This document shows positions 59,749 through 64,000 of a stretch of DNA of 64,000 bases, piece after piece. The notes under the pieces are model-generated. The model searched no databases. It was not told the DNA's origin and worked only from the letters and a program-made list of their open reading frames with translations. Source of the DNA: JBJXGE01 sp046154185 (GTDB lineage Bacteria; Planctomycetota; UBA8108; UBA1146; JAJFFE01); NCBI GenBank assembly GCA_046154185.1, contig JBJXGE010000056.1, positions 1 through 64,000 of the forward strand. The letters run 5' to 3'. A program made the position numbers and the translations under genes. The first letter of the stretch is position 1. Every line of letters starts with the position of its first letter.

Positions 59749-61902
59749 TCACATGCGCTCGAGCGTCTCGATCCCGAGGAGCTGAAGGCCCGCGCGGATC
59801 ACGCGTCCCGTCGCATCGACCAATGCGCCGCGCGCCGCGCGCAGTTCGGCGGTTTCCGCTTTGAGCACCGGACAATTCTCGAACATCCGGCTGAAGGCCT
59901 TGCACAGGTCGTAGAGATAAATGCACAGCTGCTGCGGCGCGTGCGTGTCGGCCGCGCGTTCAACCGTGGCCGGAAACTCGGCGAGCACGCGAATCAGCTC
60001 CTCTTCCAACTCATGCACCAACAACGACCAGTCGTACTCGCGCCGCACGGGCTGCGCGCCGGCGTTCTCGAGAATGGCCAACTCTCGCAGGATGGACCGC
60101 GTACGCGTATAGGCATACAGCAAGTACGGCCCGGTGTTGCCACGCCGATTCATCCACTCCGTCAAGTCGAATACGATGTTCTTGAGATTGTCTTGGTTCA
60201 GCATCGCGTAGCGCACAATCGCCACTGTGATGCGACGAGCCGCGGCGTCGATCTCTGCGGCCGGCCAGTCGCCGGCGTAGCTATCGAGAAACTCGCTGCG
60301 AATTTTCTGGAGCAACGGACCACGCAATTGTGAGAACAGAATCGCGTTGCCCTTCCGCGAACTCATTTTTCCTTCCGGCGTCACTACCATGCCATAGGCC
60401 AGATGAAAACAGTTGCGCGCTTTCTCATAGCCCATGAGCTCGAGCGTTCGGAACAGTTGCTGAAAGTGGAGCGATTGGGTGTAGTCGACGACGTAAACGG
60501 ACTTGTCGATGTGAAAACGCTCAAACTTGAGTCGCGCAAGCGCGACATCTTTCGTCGAATAGAGTCCGCTGCCGTTCCGCTTGAGCAGCAGAAAAAATGG
60601 CAATTTGAAACGGCTGAGATCCGCGCCGATCGCGCCATCGGAGAGTGTGAAAACTCCCCGTTCGTAGTATTGCTTCACGATCTCGCGGCCCGTCTCCCCC
60701 ACCTCCGACTCGTAGAAGTAATGATCGAAGCGCGCGCCAAGCCAATCATAGATCTCGTGAAATTCCGCGAGCGACCACTCCCGAGTCGTGCGCCAGAGCG
60801 CCGTCATGGCGGGATCGCCAGCCTCGAGCGCGCTCAGAACGTCGGCGACGCCGCGCGCCCGCGCGCGCCAAACAGCGAGCACTGACTCACTCGCTGCGAC
60901 AGCGCCCGGCTTCCGATAGACCTCCGCGACTTCGACACCCAACTCGGTCCCCACGGGCAGGACTTCGATCTGTTGGCGATCATCCGCCAGACCCAGCTCC
61001 TGTCGGCTCAGAATCATGCCCTCGCTCAGCACGCCCTGCTTATCACTCGATTGCACGAGCCGACCGTCCACCTCGCAACCGGGTTTCGCGTACGCGACCA
61101 AGTCGCCAACTTGATAACCGCGGCCACCGCAGACCACACGCCTCGGCTCACCGCCAGTTTCTAGATCCACGACCTGCCAACTTGAATTGACGGGGTGCGA
61201 CGCGATTGCGCGCACGCACGCGCAGACGACACCGATCATGGGTACCTGGGTGAGACCATCGAGTTCGACTAGCTCCGTCGCGCGCGCGTAGAGCTCGCCG
61301 AGAAACTCGCCGCGACCGTGCTCCGGCACTTCGCCGCGAAAATGGTTTTGGTAGTACCACAAGCACTTTGCGATATGCGTGCCTTCATCGCCTATGTAGT
61401 TGGTCGCAATCACTTCATAGCCCACCCATTCGCAAATGCGGATCAACGCGTCGCCAAGCGCAACGTTGCGCGCGTGACCGACATGAAACGCTTTGTGCGT
61501 GTTCGGCTGCGAATACTCGATCATGAGTCGCTCACCGCGCGCGCGCCGTCGCGCGAGGAACTCGCCGGAGAGAATTGCCGACAGCACTTGGCCGGCGCGT
61601 CCGGCTTTGTTGATGAAGAAATTGACGTACGGTCCGACGGCCGAGACCGAGCTGAGTTCCGCGCCGAGCTCGCGCGCGCCGAGTTCCGCCGCCAATTGTT
61701 GGGCAATCGCGGCGGGCGCCTTGCGCAGTGACTTCGCGAGCACGAAGCATGGAAAGGCCAAATCCGCGAGCTTCGTATCCTTCGGCGTCTCGATGAGCGC
61801 TTCGATCGCATCGAGCGTCAACGCGTTGGCGTTAAGATCGGACTTGAACGCAACTCCCAGCGAGTCAGCGAGCAACTCAGCGACACGTCGACGATGGTTC
61901 AT
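59749..61902 (-). CDS. argS: Arginyl-tRNA synthetase with inserted OB-fold tRNA-binding domain
   Basis: The 717-residue ArgRS charges tRNA-Arg. N-terminal Add-1 domain, then EYSQPNTHKAFHVGHARN (HIGH at 140-143), TNYIGDEGTHIAK, later LKRNGSGLYSTKDVALA and the KMSSRKGNAI signature, and the C-terminal anticodon-binding DALR domain (YAYTRTRSILRE, YLYDLCKAFSRMF). Between about residues 216 and 330 there is an insertion not found in standard ArgRS: VVCGGRGYQVGDLVAYAKPG, then GVLSEGMILSRQELGL and VLPVGTELG, the pattern of the PheT B2/EMAPII/Trbp111 tRNA-binding OB fold. After it the catalytic core resumes (EFHEIYDWLGARFDHYFYES). The ATG overlaps the pepP stop (ATGA) with AGGAA upstream, so translation is coupled. 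Confidence 0.95.
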   Translation of the reverse strand: MNHRRRVAELLADSLGVAFKSDLNANALTLDAIEALIETPKDTKLADLAFPCFVLAKSLRKAPAAIAQQLAAELGARELGAELSSVSAVGPYVNFFINKAGRAGQVLSAILSGEFLARRRARGERLMIEYSQPNTHKAFHVGHARNVALGDALIRICEWVGYEVIATNYIGDEGTHIAKCLWYYQNHFRGEVPEHGRGEFLGELYARATELVELDGLTQVPMIGVVCACVRAIASHPVNSSWQVVDLETGGEPRRVVCGGRGYQVGDLVAYAKPGCEVDGRLVQSSDKQGVLSEGMILSRQELGLADDRQQIEVLPVGTELGVEVAEVYRKPGAVAASESVLAVWRARARGVADVLSALEAGDPAMTALWRTTREWSLAEFHEIYDWLGARFDHYFYESEVGETGREIVKQYYERGVFTLSDGAIGADLSRFKLPFFLLLKRNGSGLYSTKDVALARLKFERFHIDKSVYVVDYTQSLHFQQLFRTLELMGYEKARNCFHLAYGMVVTPEGKMSSRKGNAILFSQLRGPLLQKIRSEFLDSYAGDWPAAEIDAAARRITVAIVRYAMLNQDNLKNIVFDLTEWMNRRGNTGPYLLYAYTRTRSILRELAILENAGAQPVRREYDWSLLVHELEEELIRVLAEFPATVERAADTHAPQQLCIYLYDLCKAFSRMFENCPVLKAETAELRAARGALVDATGRVIRAGLQLLGIETLERM

Positions 61903-63134
61903 AGTGTCTTCCTGCGGCGACTCCGAGCGGACCGCTGCATCCGGCGCTCGAGTTCGTCCGCGTCTTTCGGAATCGCCGCCGTGAGCACGCGACAACCGCC
62001 GCGCGTCACGAGTACGTCGTCTTCGATGCGCACTCCGAGCGCTTCGTCCGGCAAATAGATTCCCGGCTCGATCGTCACGACGGCGCCCGGTCCGAGCGCC
62101 GTCGCCGCTGCCGGCTCATGCACCTCGAGTCCGAGGTGATGTCCGATGCCGTGGATGAAAAACTCTTCGAACCCGGCCTTGCGAATGACACGTCGCGCCG
62201 CCGCGTCGATTTTCGCCAGCGTCGCGCCCGGACGTACCGCGCGAATCGCCGCGGCCTGGGCCGCCAGCACGACGTCATACACTTGTCGCTGTCTTGCGGA
62301 GAATCTGCCACTCACCGGCAACGTGCGCGTGACGTCTGCGCAGTAACCGTCAAACCGCGCCGCGGAATCGATGCAAACGAGTTCGCCCGATTTGAGTTCG
62401 CAACGATTCGCACGGTAATGCAGCACCGTGCTGTTGAGTCCGCCACCGACGATCGAAGGGTACGCGGCGCCGCGCGCACCGTTGAGCTTGTAAACATGCT
62501 CGAGCATTTCTTGCACATCGAATTCGGTCTGTCCCGAGCGTAGCCGCGGCAGCAGCTCCTCGTAGGCGCGGGCCGTGATCTGCGCAGCAACCGTCATAAG
62601 CGCGATCTCCGCCGACGACTTCGTGGATCGCAGCTTTGGCACGAGCATCGTGCAATCCGTCACCTCGAGGCCCGGGATTCGCTCGGTGACTTGCCGAAAG
62701 ATGGCGAGATCCGGAGATACCGGTTGCCCGATCGGTGCAAAAGCATGCAGACACGCCAGCCGGCCTGACCGCCGAGCCGCTTCGGCGAGCCAACGCGGAA
62801 AAGCGCCGAGCCGAAAAACCCCGTCGATGCCGAGTTGCTTGCGCAGCGGACCGCCGATCGCCGGACGCCAGCCTTCCCACTGTTCGAGCTCCGGATCGCG
62901 TGCTTTAAGGAACAACAGCACACGACGATGCGCCAGTGGCTGCCGTGGATCGAGCAGCAGGATCGCCCCGGGCTCGTCGCCCAACCCGACCAAGTATTGA
63001 AAATGGGCGTGCGCTTGAAACGCGTCGCCCGTGGCGTCTCCCGCGCAGATGACGCCTGTCGCACCCGCCAAATCTCGGAGCACTCGGGTCCGTCGATCGG
63101 CGTACTCTGAAGGCTCGATCGTCGTTCGCGACAT
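61899..63134 (-). CDS. pepP: Xaa-Pro aminopeptidase (M24 family)
   Basis: The 411-residue enzyme removes an N-terminal residue before proline. Creatinase-like N-terminal domain (FQYLVGLGDEPGAILLLD), then the pita-bread catalytic domain with two-metal ligands: CIDSAARFDGYCADVTRT (two aspartates), GIGHHLGLEVHE (histidine), TIEPGIYLPD and VRIEDDVLVT (glutamates). All five ligands of the family are present. The ATG at 63134 has no strong SD. Its stop overlaps the argS start as ATGA, so argS is the second gene of a coupled pair. Confidence 0.94.
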   Translation of the reverse strand: MSRTTIEPSEYADRRTRVLRDLAGATGVICAGDATGDAFQAHAHFQYLVGLGDEPGAILLLDPRQPLAHRRVLLFLKARDPELEQWEGWRPAIGGPLRKQLGIDGVFRLGAFPRWLAEAARRSGRLACLHAFAPIGQPVSPDLAIFRQVTERIPGLEVTDCTMLVPKLRSTKSSAEIALMTVAAQITARAYEELLPRLRSGQTEFDVQEMLEHVYKLNGARGAAYPSIVGGGLNSTVLHYRANRCELKSGELVCIDSAARFDGYCADVTRTLPVSGRFSARQRQVYDVVLAAQAAAIRAVRPGATLAKIDAAARRVIRKAGFEEFFIHGIGHHLGLEVHEPAAATALGPGAVVTIEPGIYLPDEALGVRIEDDVLVTRGGCRVLTAAIPKDADELERRMQRSARSRRRKTL

Positions 63135-63226
63135 GCCTCCGAAACCCCTCTCATTTCAACTCGGGGCGGGATCATCGCGAGTCGTGGATGGACGTGCAAG
63201 GGCTCGAGGTCTTTATGATTCAACTG

Positions 63227-63254
63227 TTGCGCCTACGATGTGATTCTGTAGAAT
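63227..63254 (+). promoter_or_regulatory. Possible sigma-70-type promoter
   Basis: TTGCGC (63227-63232) and TAGAAT (63249-63254) are separated by 16 bp, close to the consensus TTGACA/TATAAT at 17 bp. It would drive a long leader of about 590 bases to the gene at 63849. Only the hexamers support it. Confidence 0.3.
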
Positions 63255-63650
63255 CCGGATCCTCACGCGCAGGTAACTCATGGGTGTGTCTATATCCGCG
63301 TGGTCACCGACGTCGGAACCGTAACGAGGAGATTTCCGAACGTTGGGGCGGTTGCGTCGCGAAAGCGACAGTAGGAGCACTAGGGAGTGGCGCGAGGCGT
63401 TACCCGCCGCGTGAGATCGTAGCTAGGCCGTCTTCAGCAGCAGCTTGATTTTGATCCGGCGAAAGCCAGCACAGGACCCATCTCACCAGATGGGCCGGGC
63501 TGACTGAACCGCCGCATGGGCTCGCCCGAAGTTCGGGCACCTTGTGAGTCTCTGTCTTGCAGCCGAGCGAGCTGGCTCAGAATTGCCAGGCCGCGGACGA
63601 AGGGAGGGCTTTGCAAGAATTTTGTGGAGATGACTCAAGGTCACTGAGAA

Positions 63651-63678
63651 TCCTACGGACAGTGTCCTACGGAAAGTG
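63651..63678. repeat. Tandem 14-bp direct repeat
   Basis: TCCTACGGACAGTG (63651-63664) and TCCTACGGAAAGTG (63665-63678) follow one another with one mismatch. They sit in the leader-like region upstream of the gene at the right edge. Role unknown. Confidence 0.65.
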
Positions 63679-63763
63679 TTTTCACAAGCTGTGATTTGCT
63701 GAGTCCGAGCCGACGGTTGCACTTGTAATGCAGCCGCGCGGCCTTCGCTCAGCGGCCACACTC

Positions 63764-63795
63764 CCGTTCAGCCTCGCGGTCGCGGGACTGAACGG
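63764..63795. other. Hairpin upstream of the right-edge gene
   Basis: CCGTTCAG (63764-63771) pairs exactly with CTGAACGG (63788-63795), enclosing 16 bases that can pair partly (CGCG/CGCG). There is no T-run, so it is not a terminator. It lies about 55 bases before the start codon and could affect translation. Confidence 0.45.
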
Positions 63796-63848
63796 AACGT
63801 GCGAAGAATGAAAAGGTGCAGGCGTACGTCGCCTGTTGAAGGGGAAAT

Positions 63849-64000
63849 ATGGCTTTCAAGATGGCTCGTTGGCGAGAGATGCTCGGTGCTCGCAATAGCG
63901 TTCGACCAGGTGGCGGCAACAACGGCACCATGAACGGATTCAGCAACGGCCCTGATGCTTGCCGAGCTGCCGGCGGCGGCTTCGCCGGCAGTACGAGTAG
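63849..64000 (+). CDS. Start of a protein with an early Gly/Asn-rich segment (runs off the right edge)
   Basis: An ATG at 63849 has GAAGGGGAAAT just upstream. The 50 visible codons have no stop. The first ten residues (MAFKMARWRE) are basic, then the sequence becomes rich in Gly, Asn and Ser (RPGGGNNGTMNG, AAGGGFAGSTS). No signal peptide is evident in this part. The composition is consistent with a Gly-rich surface or repeat protein, but the rest is outside the window. The SD supports translation; function unknown. Confidence 0.45.
   Translation, partial: MAFKMARWREMLGARNSVRPGGGNNGTMNGFSNGPDACRAAGGGFAGSTS

Larger units (their letters stand above)
63135..63848. other. Long leader-like region with repeats and hairpins, no gene seen
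   Basis: The 714-bp stretch between pepP (minus) and a plus-strand gene at the right edge has no supported CDS. It shows a possible plus-strand promoter (63227-63254), a hairpin ACCCATCT/AGATGGG near 63477-63495, a GCCCGA/TCGGGC hairpin near 63523-63537, a 14-bp tandem repeat (63651-63678) and a hairpin at 63764-63795. No known riboswitch, RNase P or tmRNA signature was recognised. It may be a long structured 5' region. Confidence 0.4.

Noticed and set aside
1..64000. tRNA, rRNA, IS elements, integrases, phage or plasmid genes
   Set aside because: No TPsiC-type or rRNA signatures, transposase motifs or terminal inverted repeats were found in the intergenic regions.

Overview
The window is GC-rich chromosomal DNA densely packed with conserved genes: translationally coupled operons, many GTG and TTG starts, and Shine-Dalgarno (SD) sites ahead of most starts. 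It most resembles a Planctomycetota genome. The main reasons are two secreted proteins that pair cohesin-like repeats with C-terminal dockerin-type calcium repeats followed by a Gly-Pro-Pro-rich tail, a vitamin B12-dependent ribonucleotide reductase, a futalosine-route menaquinone enzyme, and several secreted proteins of unknown family. The phylum is an inference from gene content; no rRNA, tRNA, IS element, integrase or CRISPR array was seen.

Layout. 1-7.1 kb: the N-terminus of a secreted protein at the left edge; a coupled thiI-rimK-like-polX operon on the minus strand; then, divergently, thioesterase, queE, queD and an RlmM-like methyltransferase. 7.1-10.8 kb: a ten-repeat lipoprotein and divergent glmS. 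10.8-16.9 kb: a four-gene minus-strand operon with three di-haem c-type cytochromes and a small protein whose only domain is also fused to one of the cytochromes. 17-19.6 kb: a HAD-type 5'-nucleotidase and a TIM-barrel epimerase. 19.8-24.8 kb: a HEAT-type helical protein, a small unknown, ligA and an AIM24-like protein. 24.8-30 kb (minus): an HD-GYP protein, pyrF, an unknown, pabA/trpG and a membrane-anchored unknown. 30-33.8 kb: an FG-GAP/cohesin-like/dockerin lipoprotein and a secreted unknown. 33.8-35 kb: a non-coding or degenerate stretch with repeats, a G/T-rich block and a minus-strand terminator. 35-39.4 kb: nrdJ and dcd (deoxynucleotide supply). 39.5-49.8 kb: a second cohesin/dockerin protein, DoxX, asnB, galE, mqnC with a MEMO1-family gene, an outer-membrane-like protein, a zinc aminopeptidase and rsmJ. 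49.8-54 kb: cob(I)alamin adenosyltransferase, a phosphoesterase, CYTH, NYN, a small CxxC protein and an EEP-fold membrane protein. 54-63.1 kb: folE with an EboB-like TatD hydrolase, two secreted unknowns, a cystathionine lyase-type enzyme, argS with an unusual inserted domain, and pepP. 63.1-64 kb: a long leader-like region and the start of a glycine-rich protein.

How the genes work together: the adenosyltransferase can make the cofactor that NrdJ needs, and Dcd feeds dUTP/dTTP. FolE, QueD and QueE are three consecutive steps toward 7-deazaguanine (queuosine) although they lie about 48 kb apart; QueC is not here. ThiI and RlmM add further RNA-modification functions, as does RsmJ. The cytochrome operon and MqnC point to a respiratory chain using menaquinone.

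Most distinctive items: an ArgRS carrying a PheT-B2/EMAPII-like tRNA-binding module between its HVGH and KMSSRKG motifs; the cytochrome operon with its stand-alone/fused domain pair; and the unexplained 33.8-35 kb region.
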